A DNA stretch of 64,000 nt from Streptomyces albipurpureus (GTDB taxonomy: Bacteria; Actinomycetota; Actinomycetes; Streptomycetales; Streptomycetaceae). The DNA lies in contig NZ_JAMQAW010000006.1 in the NCBI RefSeq assembly GCF_023701525.1, forward strand, positions 1 through 64,000, read 5' to 3'. Made by a program: the position numbers and the translations under genes. Position 1 is the first letter of the stretch, and every line of letters begins with the position of its first letter. The notes under the pieces were generated by a model. That model searched no databases. It was not told where the DNA came from and saw only the letters and a list, made by a program, of their open reading frames with translations. Shown here piece after piece: positions 8,832 to 16,700 of the stretch.

Positions 8832-8936
8832 GACTGTGTTGCTCCTGTCGGATGAGTGGCTCCCGGAATTACTGGCTCCACTTGCCCCCATCTTCGCGCG
8901 CTGTCCGTTTTCGACCGGGGTTGGGGCCAGAAAACG

Positions 8937-8964
8937 AAAAAACCCCTCGCGGGTGCGAGAGGTT
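8937..8964 (-). terminator. Leader terminator (attenuator) upstream of cimA
   Basis: Read on the minus strand: AACCTCTCGC, loop ACCC, GCGAGGGGTT followed by more T, a 10-bp stem (one G-U) with a six-T run. It lies 106 bases upstream of the cimA ATG and downstream of any plausible promoter, since no other gene ends here. A short upstream reading MIMGSRRAGPQ-stop begins at 9052, but it is not rich in branched-chain codons. Confidence 0.75.
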
Positions 8965-9336
8965 TGCGCGCGGGTCTGAGGCACGATGAGCGCGTCGTAC
9001 GGGTGGTACGAGGCGATCACTGCGGACCGGCGCGCCTGCTGCCCATAATCATGGCGAACGAAAGCACGGTGGAAGTGTGCCACAGCGGCGCGCGAAGGTG
9101 CCGCACAGTCTCACCATGCGGGCGCCCATGCCAGCCCCTGGTCACCCCGGCCGCGAACGCGAGCGAGCACCCCTCGGCAGCGACCTGCCGGCGAGCGATC
9201 TCGGTAGGCGGGCGAGTACCCATGCCGGCCCCTGCCGACGATTCCCGGATCCCTGCCGTCCATCCCCGAAAGGGGTGTCCGTATCTCCCTCCCGATGAAT
9301 AGGCCCCGCCCCGGGAGATACGGAACACCGAGCCAA
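8965..9336. other. Non-coding leader/promoter region of cimA
   Basis: No convincing gene lies between the cimA leader terminator and the beta-propeller stop at 9337. It must hold the cimA promoter. The near-palindrome CCATGATTATGG (minus strand, about 9041-9052) sits at the start of the possible leader peptide. GGCGCGCC downstream of it could pair with the GCGCGC next to the terminator's 5' arm, offering an alternative fold. Confidence 0.4.
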
Positions 9337-10572
9337 TCAGCGCAGGTGGCGGGCGTACACATAGGCATCCCTGGGCGGTACGGGTCCCGGGACCAGGTCC
9401 GATGACAGGGACATGAAGACCAGCACCCGTCCATGGGCGTCCAGCGCACGTGGCCCGATGGCGGCGCCCTCGTCCGAAGGCGCCCCGGCCGGATTGGGGG
9501 CCGCCGGACGCGTGGCACCCGTACGGAGATCACGCAGATACGAGCCGCCCGACACCGACCCCGACGAGCTGAACGCCAGATAGCGGCCATCCCCGCTCAG
9601 CGCGCCCACACCGGTCCGCTCCCCGTCCCTCACCCCGTCGATCCGCCGGATCACCCCGGTGCGCAGATCACGGATGAAGACATTGAAGTCTGCGCCGTTG
9701 GGGTCGGGGGAAGTGACCAGATTGGTGGCCGTGGACTCGAAGACGGCATACCGGCCGTCCGGTGTGATGTCCGTCTTGTAGCTCTTGCCGTTCCCGGGGG
9801 AACCGTCCGGTGCGGTGTCCAGCTGCTGGGATCTCCCTGTCGCGCCGTTCCACACCTGGGCGCTGGAGGGCGGGAACTGAATCGGCGCGGGGCTGGTATC
9901 CGTATAGGCCAGCAGACGTCCTGACGCGGTGAACCTCGGCGTCCCCGCCAGCCTGCTGGGCACGATCGCCAGGGAGCCGGTGAGTAGATCCCGGATGCCG
10001 ATCTGCCGGTAGGGGCGACTGGCGCGCTGGTAGCTGGCATAGGCGACAAAGCGCCCGTTGGCGCTCACAGTGGACTCGTTGGGACTGGTGAATCCCTCGC
10101 CGACATCGCGCCCCACGTAGGTCACCGCGCCGGTCCTGCGGTCCTTGCGGTAGATGCCGTAGGTCTCCCCCGAACCGGGCGGGCGGAGATTGGCGGCGCC
10201 CGAGAGGAAGGTGGCATAGCGCCCATCGGCGCTGATGGAGGGCCGATGGCTACGGCCGTCGGCCTGCTCCCCTTGGGCCGTGGTGCTGACGCGTTCCGTA
10301 CGCCCGGAGCGCAGATCGCGGACGAAGACGTCCTCCACGCCGTTCGTATCACCGGGTACCAGGTCGACGGAGCGCGAGGTGAAGACCACATAGCGGCCGT
10401 TGGTGCTGACGGCGATGTCCTGCGAACGGTCACCGCCGGCCAGGCCGAGCCGTTCCGTGAAGGGCTTGCGGTGCCCCCGCTCGGCCCCACCCGGGTCGGC
10501 TCGGGCACCTGTCGGTAGCAGCAGAGCGGTGGCACAGGCGGTCACCACGGCAGCAGTCAGCCGTAATTGCAT
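9337..10572 (-). CDS. Secreted TolB/WD40-like beta-propeller protein
   Basis: A 411-residue exported protein with a signal peptide (MQLRLTAAVVTACATALLLP, cleavage near ARA-D) and then about six PD40-type blades. Each blade carries a variant of the [ST]-x-[DN]-GRYV-FxS pattern: VSTNGRYVVFTSRS, ISADGRYATFLSG, VSANGRFVAYASY, ITPDGRYAVFEST, LSGDGRYLAFSSS. Several blades end with [VI]xRDLRTG. Such propellers bind proteins or glycans; no catalytic motif is seen. ATG at 10572 has GGGGGG just upstream; the open frame extends six codons further to 10590 without a better ribosome site. It stands alone; the function is unknown. Confidence 0.8.
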   Translation of the reverse strand: MQLRLTAAVVTACATALLLPTGARADPGGAERGHRKPFTERLGLAGGDRSQDIAVSTNGRYVVFTSRSVDLVPGDTNGVEDVFVRDLRSGRTERVSTTAQGEQADGRSHRPSISADGRYATFLSGAANLRPPGSGETYGIYRKDRRTGAVTYVGRDVGEGFTSPNESTVSANGRFVAYASYQRASRPYRQIGIRDLLTGSLAIVPSRLAGTPRFTASGRLLAYTDTSPAPIQFPPSSAQVWNGATGRSQQLDTAPDGSPGNGKSYKTDITPDGRYAVFESTATNLVTSPDPNGADFNVFIRDLRTGVIRRIDGVRDGERTGVGALSGDGRYLAFSSSGSVSGGSYLRDLRTGATRPAAPNPAGAPSDEGAAIGPRALDAHGRVLVFMSLSSDLVPGPVPPRDAYVYARHLR

Positions 10573-10709
10573 GCTTCCCCCCAGAATCATGGCCCCGGCC
10601 CTCGCCGAAGGTTCCGATGAGTGAAGCGCACTCCGCGCATCGGGACAATCAGACCGATGACGTACAACCGCGACCCAAGATCAAACGTCCGCAGGCACGC
10701 AACGGAAGA

Positions 10710-12032
10710 TCAACGGGATGCCACCTTCACCGGAGTGGGCGCTTCCCGTTCCACGGTGGCGCCCACCCGGTTGAGATCGGTGCCACGCGTCTCACGCATC
10801 GTCAGATAGACGATCAGCGATACCGCCGCACAACCGGCGACGTACCAGGAGAAGCCCGACTCCATACCCGAGTCCTTGAACCACAGCGCCACATACTCGG
10901 CCGTTCCGCCGAAGAGCGCGTTGGCGATGGCGTACGGCAGCGCGACTCCCAGCGCCCGCACACCGGTGGGGAACAACTCCGCCTTCACACAGGCGTTGAT
11001 CGAGGTATAGCCGGTGATGACCAGCAGCGCGAGCAGCGAGAGGCCGAACGCGGGCCAGAAGGACCCGGCGTGTTTCAGCAGCGTCATGATCGGCACGGTG
11101 AGGAGGGTCGAGCCGAGCGCGAAGGTGATCAGAAGCGGCCGACGGCCGATCCGGTCGGAGAGACCGCCCGCCAAGGGCTGGACGCAGGCGAAGACGATCA
11201 ACGCACAGAAGGAGACCAGGGTCGCGGTCTCCTTGGGGAGTCCAGCGGACATGGAGAGGTACTTGGTCAGATATGTGGTGTACGTGTAGTAGGCCACCGT
11301 CCCGCCCATCGTGAGCGCGATGACCAGGAACGCCTCACGCTTGTGGGCCAGCAGCGCCTTGACCGTGCCCTTGAGGCAGTCGGGGGTGTCGTCGCCGGAC
11401 TCCTCGTAGACCTCGGTCTCCAGCATGGTGCGGCGCAGATAGAACACCACGGCGGCGGCCAGCGCGCCGATGACGAAGGGGATGCGCCAGCCCCAACCGT
11501 GCAGCGCTTCATCGGACATCGTGCGCTGGAGCACGATCAGCAGTCCCAGGCCGAGGATCTGGCCCGCGGTCATCGAGACATACTGAAAACTGGAGGCAAA
11601 GCCCCGATGCCGTGGCGGGGACGCCTCGGTGAGATAGGTGGCGCTGGCCGCGTACTCACCGCCCACTGACAGGCCCTGCAGCAGTCGGGCGATCAGCAGG
11701 ACGACCGCGCCGCCGTAGCCGGCGACCGAGTAGGTCGGCGCGATCGCGATCAGCAGGGCCGAGGCGGACATCAGGGTGACGGTGAGGGTGAGCGCCGCCT
11801 TACGGCCCTTGCGGTCGGCGACCCGACCCAGCAGCCAGCCGCCGACCGGCCGCATGAAGAACCCGACGGCGAAGATGCCCGCGGTGTTCATCAACTTGGC
11901 GGTTTCATTCCCCTCGGGGAAGAAGGCACCCGCGAAGTAGGTCGCAAAGCTTGCATACACAAACCAGTCGAACCACTCGACCATGTTCCCGGCCGACCCG
12001 ACCCAGATCTTCTTCCACTGCGCTCGTCCCAT
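10710..12032 (-). CDS. MFS transporter, metabolite:H+ symporter (MHS) family, alpha-ketoglutarate permease-like
   Basis: A 440-residue, 12-TM proton symporter of the MHS subgroup that takes up carboxylates or zwitterions. MHS hallmarks are the N-terminal GSAGNMVEWFDWFVYASFATYF, FMRPVGGWLLGRVADRKGRK (loop 2-3 signature), the RLLQGLSVGGEYAAS motif and SDRIGRRPLL (loop 8-9 repeat). KgtP-type dicarboxylate or betaine/proline substrates are possible; the sequence does not decide. It lies downstream of and in the same direction as a TetR regulator, with a perfect palindrome in the gap (12143-12157), so regulation by that neighbour is likely. Confidence 0.88.
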   Translation of the reverse strand: MGRAQWKKIWVGSAGNMVEWFDWFVYASFATYFAGAFFPEGNETAKLMNTAGIFAVGFFMRPVGGWLLGRVADRKGRKAALTLTVTLMSASALLIAIAPTYSVAGYGGAVVLLIARLLQGLSVGGEYAASATYLTEASPPRHRGFASSFQYVSMTAGQILGLGLLIVLQRTMSDEALHGWGWRIPFVIGALAAAVVFYLRRTMLETEVYEESGDDTPDCLKGTVKALLAHKREAFLVIALTMGGTVAYYTYTTYLTKYLSMSAGLPKETATLVSFCALIVFACVQPLAGGLSDRIGRRPLLITFALGSTLLTVPIMTLLKHAGSFWPAFGLSLLALLVITGYTSINACVKAELFPTGVRALGVALPYAIANALFGGTAEYVALWFKDSGMESGFSWYVAGCAAVSLIVYLTMRETRGTDLNRVGATVEREAPTPVKVASR

Positions 12033-12142
12033 GGCGGCACCGTGCCGGAGGACCTACCGGGCCGACAAGGCTTGCAAGGGCAACGATCCCGTGTACTTGC
12101 GTGCCTTGCGTTCCCCCCGTGGTCGGGGGCCCGGCACAGTTT

Positions 12143-12157
12143 TTGACGGTACGTCAA
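12143..12157. promoter_or_regulatory. Perfect inverted repeat, probable TetR operator
   Basis: TTGACGGTACGTCAA has 6-base perfect arms (TTGACG/CGTCAA) around GTA. It overlaps the TGA of the tetR gene (12154-12156) and lies 110 bases upstream of the transporter ATG, where a local TetR dimer could repress the transporter. Confidence 0.5.
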
Positions 12158-12765
12158 CTCCTGTTCGAGTGAAGCGCTTCTTCGAGGAATTCGCCGATGT
12201 GTGCGAGCACTTGGGTGCGTCCCGTACCGGGGATGTCGACCGCGACATGGACGCTGAAACCATCGAGGATGGCGCGCAGCCGGGTGGCGAAACGATCGGG
12301 AGCGATGGATCGGAACTCCCCCTGGGAGACTCCTTCGGCCAGCAGCGCCACCAGATCCCGGTGCCATGCCTCCTCGATCGCGGCCTGCCGTGCCCGGGCC
12401 TTCTCACCGGCGTGCTGGGAGCGGTTCCAGACCTCAAGCCAGAGGGTCCAGTGGGGGTCCCGGGGGCCATCGGGAACATAGAGCTCAACATAGGAACGCA
12501 GTCGATCGGCGGCGGAGGCCGAGCTGGCGAGCAGTTCGCCGCGCTTGACACCGAGACGGCCCTCACTCCACTCCAGGGTCCGCAGGAGCAGCTCGTCCTT
12601 GGTGCGGAAGTAGTAGAGCAGGTGCCCACTGCTCATTCCGACGTCTCGACCGAGGCCCGCCATGGTGAGTCCATCGAGACCGTGCTCGGCGATGGTGGCC
12701 ATGGCGGCGGCGAGCACGGACTCACGGGGTGGCGCGATGTTGCGGCGCCGGGATGCGGGGGTCAC
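12154..12765 (-). CDS. TetR-family transcriptional regulator
   Basis: A 203-residue one-component repressor. The N-terminal HTH spans about 13-60 (ESVLAAAMATIAEHGLDGLT, MAGLGRDVGMSSGHLLYYF, RTKDELLL), and an all-helical ligand-binding domain occupies 80-203, containing WTLWLEVWNRSQ as in BetI-like members. The start is GTG at 12765. The MHS transporter follows on the same strand after 121 bases, and a palindrome lies between them, so it probably controls uptake of a small metabolite and perhaps its own expression. The inducer is unknown. Confidence 0.88.
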   Translation of the reverse strand: MTPASRRRNIAPPRESVLAAAMATIAEHGLDGLTMAGLGRDVGMSSGHLLYYFRTKDELLLRTLEWSEGRLGVKRGELLASSASAADRLRSYVELYVPDGPRDPHWTLWLEVWNRSQHAGEKARARQAAIEEAWHRDLVALLAEGVSQGEFRSIAPDRFATRLRAILDGFSVHVAVDIPGTGRTQVLAHIGEFLEEALHSNRS

Positions 12766-13188
12766 AGGTTACTGCCCATGCTTTCAGGAGCGGGTTCTGG
12801 AGCGAGGCGAGAATGCCTCGTCGCGGGCGGCCCGGGGATCTGCGCGCCGTACGACAGTCGATGTCCGATCCCCTGTGCCCCACGAGGCACATCGTCACCT
12901 AATCCGCTGTTGCGAGACGCGCTACCACCAGGCTCATTGAGCATCACATTCACCCGTATGTTCTACCTGATCACTCTCCATCACCGTCGACGATGCGCCA
13001 TTCCCACCGGTGATGGCGAGGGCGCGAGGTATCGCCAGCTCGCCGAAGCCGGGCAGGGCTGGGCAGGGCTGGGCCGTCGGTTTCGCGCCGCGTCGCCGAA
13101 CGGTTCAGCGCGCCGCCTGCGCGCGACGGCCCGGTAGCGCCCCGACGGCATCCACACGAGTTCGCCGTCCGCGGGAGGGGCGGCGCTC
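12766..13188. other. Gene-free stretch upstream of tetR
   Basis: No credible gene on either strand. It contains the tetR promoter region and a short tandem repeat of GGGCAGGGCT at about 13053-13077. Open frames here lack ribosome sites and family resemblance. Confidence 0.4.
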
Positions 13189-13407
13189 CTATGTGGGAGC
13201 CGTGCGCTCCTCCTCGGCCTGCGCCCTACGCGCCCGGGAGCGCGCCTGGCGGGTCGCCGCCACGGTCTTGAGCCCCTCCGCACGCAGTCGCGCATACCCC
13301 GCCGGCTCGACGACATACCAGCACCGGCCACACACATAGCCACCCTGGGGCCCGGAGAAACCGGTTAGATGACCGCAATCATCGCATTTAACGCGTTGAG
13401 TACTCAT
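13189..13407 (-). CDS. Small zinc-ribbon protein (72 aa) with basic C-terminal helix
   Basis: Starts MSTQRVKCDDCGHLTGFSGP and carries two CxxC pairs (CDDC at residues 8-11 and CGRC near 26-29) about 14 residues apart, a compact zinc ribbon. The second half is a basic, Ala/Arg/Glu-rich helix (TRQARSRARRAQAEEERTAPT). The ATG at 13405-13407 overlaps the TGA of the 29-residue gene upstream in ATGA style, so translation is coupled. The early codons are AT-rich for this genome (AAA TGC GAT GAT), hinting at a distinct origin. It might bind nucleic acid or a partner protein; no named family was recognised. Confidence 0.72.
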   Translation of the reverse strand: MSTQRVKCDDCGHLTGFSGPQGGYVCGRCWYVVEPAGYARLRAEGLKTVAATRQARSRARRAQAEEERTAPT

Positions 13408-13493
13408 CCGCCGCTGCCGCAGTTCCCGCAGGACCATTTGCCATCGGGCCTTGGCAATACCGTGGCCCCGCAGCGCGGGCAGTTCACCGTCAT
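13404..13493 (-). CDS. 29-residue double-CxxC zinc-ribbon microprotein
   Basis: A 29-residue reading beginning MTVNCPRCGATVLP and ending KWSCGNCGSGG. CPRC and CGNC are spaced as in a minimal zinc ribbon, with GATV and DGKW between. It has a purine-rich ribosome site (GAGGGGG) just upstream of the ATG at 13493 and its TGA overlaps the start of the 72-residue zinc-ribbon gene by four bases. Two adjacent zinc ribbons in separate, overlapping mini-genes are hard to explain by chance. It is too short for normal ORF calling. Function unknown. Confidence 0.65.
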   Translation of the reverse strand: MTVNCPRCGATVLPRPDGKWSCGNCGSGG

Positions 13494-13821
13494 CTTGCCC
13501 CCTCGGCTCTGTGTGCTCTGGACGACGGTACCGCTGGACCGTACGGGAGAGGGAGACGCCGGAGGGCTTGCCATCCATTCGGCCACCGGGAGTACGAGCG
13601 GGGCGGCGTCCATCGGATCGATTCGGGCAACAGGGCATCCGGCAAAGGGAGATCAGCGGCAATGACACTCGGGCGTGGGCGCAAGATCGGGCCTAGGGGG
13701 CTCGACACCGACCCGAGGCGGCGCCCCTATGTATGCGGCCACTCCTCATATCTCCAGGTCGTCGATTTGGGTGCATCTCACGGGAGTACGGTGGATGCTC
13801 ACCTTCTGGCAGGGGTTTGCC
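13494..13821. other. Divergent intergenic region between the microprotein pair and the XRE regulator
   Basis: About 330 bases without a supported gene. It must carry the divergent promoters of the zinc-ribbon pair (minus) and the XRE-TPR gene (plus). No clear -35/-10 pair or palindrome was recognised. Confidence 0.35.
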
Positions 13822-15036
13822 GTGACATTCGAATCGGGTATGGGCGACCGAATTGCAGAACTGCGGCTGCGTCGCGGTATGACTCAGGAGTCCCTGGCCG
13901 AGCGGGCGCGCCTGTCCGTCGACGTGATCCGGAAGCTGGAACAGGGCCGTCGCAAGACTGCTCGCCTATCCAGCATCAATGCCATGGCCCGGGCACTGGA
14001 CACCGAGCCGAGCTATCTCGTGGGGCAGCCCAGCACGTTTGAGGTTCCTCACTCCGGGGACGACTCACAGCCGTCGGTGCTGGCGCTGCGGCAGGCGGTG
14101 TCTCCGATCGGAGACCTGCTGGGCGGCGAGCCAGATCCGGAGGAGCCGTCGGGTATCGAGGAGTTGCAGGCATCTCTTGTCTCGACCGAGGCCGTCCGGC
14201 GGGAGGGTCGGATAGGGGAGATCGGCGTACTCCTGCCGCCGCTTATCCGTGACGCTCGCGCTGCCGCACACGCGTTCACCGGTCAGGAAGCGGCGGCCGC
14301 GCACTCTGTGCTGGCTGTTGCCTATCAGGTGGCGGCGACAACGCTCACCGCGCTCGGAAAGGAGGACGCGGCCTTCACGGCTATGGAGCGGTCCGTTGCC
14401 GCGATCCGACACAGCGATGATCCAAACCTTGAGACGCTAGCCGCATCCACGTTGTCGTGGGTTCTGACGAAGCAGGGCCGTCTGGCAGATGCCGAGCGGG
14501 TAGCACTGACCCGTGCGGAGCAGATTGAGCCGGGCTTTCGGTCCCCGCCCGCAGACCTTGCCCTGTGGGGAATTCTTCTGCTCCGCGCTGCCACGGCCGC
14601 AGTCCGGCAGGACAAGCACGGCGAGGTGACCCGGTTGCTGAACATGGCGACGGGGGCAGCCGAGGCGATGGGCCGTGACCTAAACGTGTACGCCACGCCG
14701 TTCGGTCCCACGAACGCCGGGGTCGCCAAAGTCAACTTCCTGGTCGAAATGGAATCCAGCGAGGAAGCCCTCCGTACAGCCCGTGGTATCTCCGATCTGG
14801 AGTCGCTGCCCCCGACGTGGCGTGCCCGATTCCACATCGACCGCGCCCAGGCGTGCACAGACCTGGGCCGAGACCGAGCTGCGGAGACCGCACTGCTCCA
14901 GGCCGAGGCTGATGCACCGGAATGGATGCGCTACCACTCCACATCGCGCCGTCTCGTCTCCGAGCTGCGTGAGCGGGCTCCCCATCGGGACAGTTCAGTG
15001 CTGGGGCTGGCAGACCGGCTTGGGCTCATCAGGTAG
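13822..15036 (+). CDS. XRE-family regulator with C-terminal TPR region
   Basis: A 404-residue protein. The N-terminal Cro/CI helix-turn-helix is MGDRIAELRLRRGMTQESLA to about residue 65, with ERARLSVDVIRKLEQGRRKT as the recognition region. Residues about 130-390 are helical repeats of TPR type (AAAHSVLAVAYQVAATTLTA, SVAAIRHSDDPNLETLAAST, ARFHIDRAQACTDLGRDRAA). This plan is common in multi-copy streptomycete regulators that sit beside small genes. GTG at 13822 has AGGGG 7 bases upstream; the internal ATG at 13840 lacks one. Two small genes follow on the same strand. Its ligand or peptide partner is unknown; TPR-bearing XRE proteins often sense peptides. Confidence 0.85.
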   Translation: MTFESGMGDRIAELRLRRGMTQESLAERARLSVDVIRKLEQGRRKTARLSSINAMARALDTEPSYLVGQPSTFEVPHSGDDSQPSVLALRQAVSPIGDLLGGEPDPEEPSGIEELQASLVSTEAVRREGRIGEIGVLLPPLIRDARAAAHAFTGQEAAAAHSVLAVAYQVAATTLTALGKEDAAFTAMERSVAAIRHSDDPNLETLAASTLSWVLTKQGRLADAERVALTRAEQIEPGFRSPPADLALWGILLLRAATAAVRQDKHGEVTRLLNMATGAAEAMGRDLNVYATPFGPTNAGVAKVNFLVEMESSEEALRTARGISDLESLPPTWRARFHIDRAQACTDLGRDRAAETALLQAEADAPEWMRYHSTSRRLVSELRERAPHRDSSVLGLADRLGLIR

Positions 15037-15197
15037 GACGCAGCGCCCTACCTGATCGAGAATCTGGGACGGCCTGGCACTGTGGAGTAGTCGTGCTGAT
15101 GCATAGCGTGATCCTCCTGCCGCCTGGTCGGAGTATCCGCAGGCCCGATCATGCGGCAGCTTGAGATCAGGAGCCGCATGATGATGGACATCGAGTG

Positions 15198-15371
15198 ATG
15201 ACGATGCGCGTGTACCGAGTGAGGCCGGACAGGTCCCAATATCCCGTGTCCCCCCAGATCGTGGTGGACACCCCCACCGGTCCGCAGACGTCCCTCAGCC
15301 CGCTGACGTCCTCGGCCTATCCTCCGTGCCGCTGCCCCCGCTGCCCGACGCAAGAGCGGGAGGCCCGGTGA
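15198..15371 (+). CDS. 57-residue protein of the MRVYRV type with CxCPRC motif
   Basis: Reads MTMRVYRVRPDRSQYPVSPQ and continues to YPPCRCPRCPTQEREAR. From memory, similar small proteins beginning MRVYRV and ending in a Pro/Cys-rich CxCPRC tail occur beside XRE-TPR regulators in many streptomycetes, always as hypotheticals. The TGA at 15369-15371 overlaps the next ATG (TGATG), so it is coupled to the following gene. The start could be ATG at 15198 or 15204. It was missed by length-limited ORF calling. The cysteine cluster suggests metal binding or disulfide formation; no function is known. Confidence 0.62.
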   Translation: MTMRVYRVRPDRSQYPVSPQIVVDTPTGPQTSLSPLTSSAYPPCRCPRCPTQEREAR

Positions 15372-15613
15372 TGGAGATGCAGACCTGGCGTGACGCCCGG
15401 GCCCGGGCCGAAGCCTCCGCTTCCGCGCTGCGTGCGGCGCTCCTCCAACTCGGTCTACCGGAGCGGGCGCTGCGTTCCATCGGGCCGGTGGTCTCCCCCG
15501 ATGGCCAGGCGTATGTACGCGTGGGGCGGGACCTGTTGGACAGCGGGCGGGGCGAGGAGATCGCCGAGGCCGTACGGAGGGGGCTGCGGGCGGTCAGTTC
15601 ACCGGATGGCTAG
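15371..15613 (+). CDS. Small hypothetical protein coupled to the MRVYRV-type gene
   Basis: An 80-residue reading, MEMQTWRDARARAEASASAL and onward. An amphipathic N-terminal helix (TWRDARARAEASASALRAAL) is followed by LGLPERALRSIGPVVSPDGQ and a small beta-type segment AYVRVGRDLLDSGRGEEIAE. The ATG shares one base with the stop of the preceding gene. It belongs with the XRE-TPR regulator by position and strand. It could be a small DNA-mimic or regulator partner, analogous to the DUF397 partners of XRE regulators, but that is inference only. Confidence 0.65.
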   Translation: MEMQTWRDARARAEASASALRAALLQLGLPERALRSIGPVVSPDGQAYVRVGRDLLDSGRGEEIAEAVRRGLRAVSSPDG

Positions 15614-15625
15614 GTGCGCGGGTGG

Positions 15626-16648
15626 TCAGGCTCCCACCCGGGGCTGTTGCTGCGTGATGCAGTGGATGCCTCCCCCGCCTGCGAAGATGGTCCGGGCATC
15701 GACCAGGACCACCTCGCGGCCCGGGTACAGCCGGCGGAAGATCGCCGCGGCCTGGTCATCGCGGGGGTCGTCGAAGGCGCACAGCACCACGCCTCCGTTG
15801 CAGACGTAGTGGTTGATGTAGGAGTAGTCGGCCCAGCCGCCTTCCTCGTTCCGTACGGTCGTGGGCGCTTCGATCTCCACCACCTCAAGGGGGCGGCCCC
15901 GGGCGTCCGTCTGGGTCCGCAGGAAGGCCACATTGCGCGCGCAGGGTTCATGGTCGGGATGGGTCGGGTCCGGTTGGGTGTGGGCGACGATGGTGCCGGG
16001 GCCGGCGAAGGCCGCGACGATGTCGACATGGCCGAGGGTGCCGAAGCCGTGCGGGGGGTAGTCCGCGGTCAGACCGCGTCGCAGCCAGATCGCCTTGGTG
16101 GTGCCCAGTCGGCGGTGGATCTCGGCTTCCACTTCCGCCTTGGTCCAGCCGGGGTTGCGCTCCGGGCCCAGTTGGACGGTCTCCGTCAGCAGGACAGTGC
16201 CCTCGCCGTCGACATGGATTCCGCCGCCCTCGTTCACCAGGGGGGAGGAGTACACGGGGACATCGATGAGGTCCGCGACTCGGCGGGCGATCTGGGAGTC
16301 ATGGCCCCAACTGGCCCACTCCTGTGCTCCCCAGCCGTTGAACACCCAGTCCACGGCTGCCAGCCGCTGACCGTCGGTGACGAAGGTGGGGCCGATGTCC
16401 CGCATCCAGGCGTCGTCGAGTTCGGCTTCCACGATCTCGATCTCCGGCCCGAGCAGCGCCCGGGCGTCGTCCGTTCCCGCGGGTCCGACCAGAACGGTGA
16501 CCGGCTCGAAGCGACGTACGGCACGGGCCACATCGGCCCAGGCCCGACGGGAGGCCGCCAGGTCGTCGCCGGTGAAGGTGGTGTTGGGAACCGGCCACGC
16601 CATCCAGGTGCGCTCGTGCGGTGCCCACTCGGGCGGCATACGGAACAT
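15626..16648 (-). CDS. aguA: Agmatine deiminase
   Basis: A 340-residue member of the guanidino-group-modifying superfamily. It hydrolyses agmatine to N-carbamoylputrescine and ammonia. Visible motifs are the N-terminal PPEWAPHERTWMAWP, the conserved DDAWMRDIGPTFV (substrate Asp), LVNEGGGIHVDGEGTVLLTE (near 140), YPPHGFGTLGHVDIVAAF with the catalytic His (near 220), and GGGGIHCITQQQP with the nucleophile Cys at the C-terminus. AAGGAG lies 8 bases before the ATG. It follows ureC by 52 bases on the same strand, so it is probably the third gene of the urease operon. Confidence 0.93.
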   Translation of the reverse strand: MFRMPPEWAPHERTWMAWPVPNTTFTGDDLAASRRAWADVARAVRRFEPVTVLVGPAGTDDARALLGPEIEIVEAELDDAWMRDIGPTFVTDGQRLAAVDWVFNGWGAQEWASWGHDSQIARRVADLIDVPVYSSPLVNEGGGIHVDGEGTVLLTETVQLGPERNPGWTKAEVEAEIHRRLGTTKAIWLRRGLTADYPPHGFGTLGHVDIVAAFAGPGTIVAHTQPDPTHPDHEPCARNVAFLRTQTDARGRPLEVVEIEAPTTVRNEEGGWADYSYINHYVCNGGVVLCAFDDPRDDQAAAIFRRLYPGREVVLVDARTIFAGGGGIHCITQQQPRVGA

Positions 16649-16700
16649 ACGGCAACTCCTTGGAGGGTACGGCGGCTCAGTCGGAGCAGGCCGGAGAGCG

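Noticed and set aside
7107..8855. 582-codon plus-strand open frame
   Set aside because: Antisense to cimA, which has clear family motifs on the other strand.
9017..9328. 103-codon minus-strand open frame upstream of cimA
   Set aside because: No ribosome site or family likeness; it only contains the possible short leader reading at its end.
13189..15613. Cassette considered as an integrative element (AICE) remnant
   Set aside because: No integrase, att-like direct repeats, replication or transfer gene seen; kept only as an accessory cassette.
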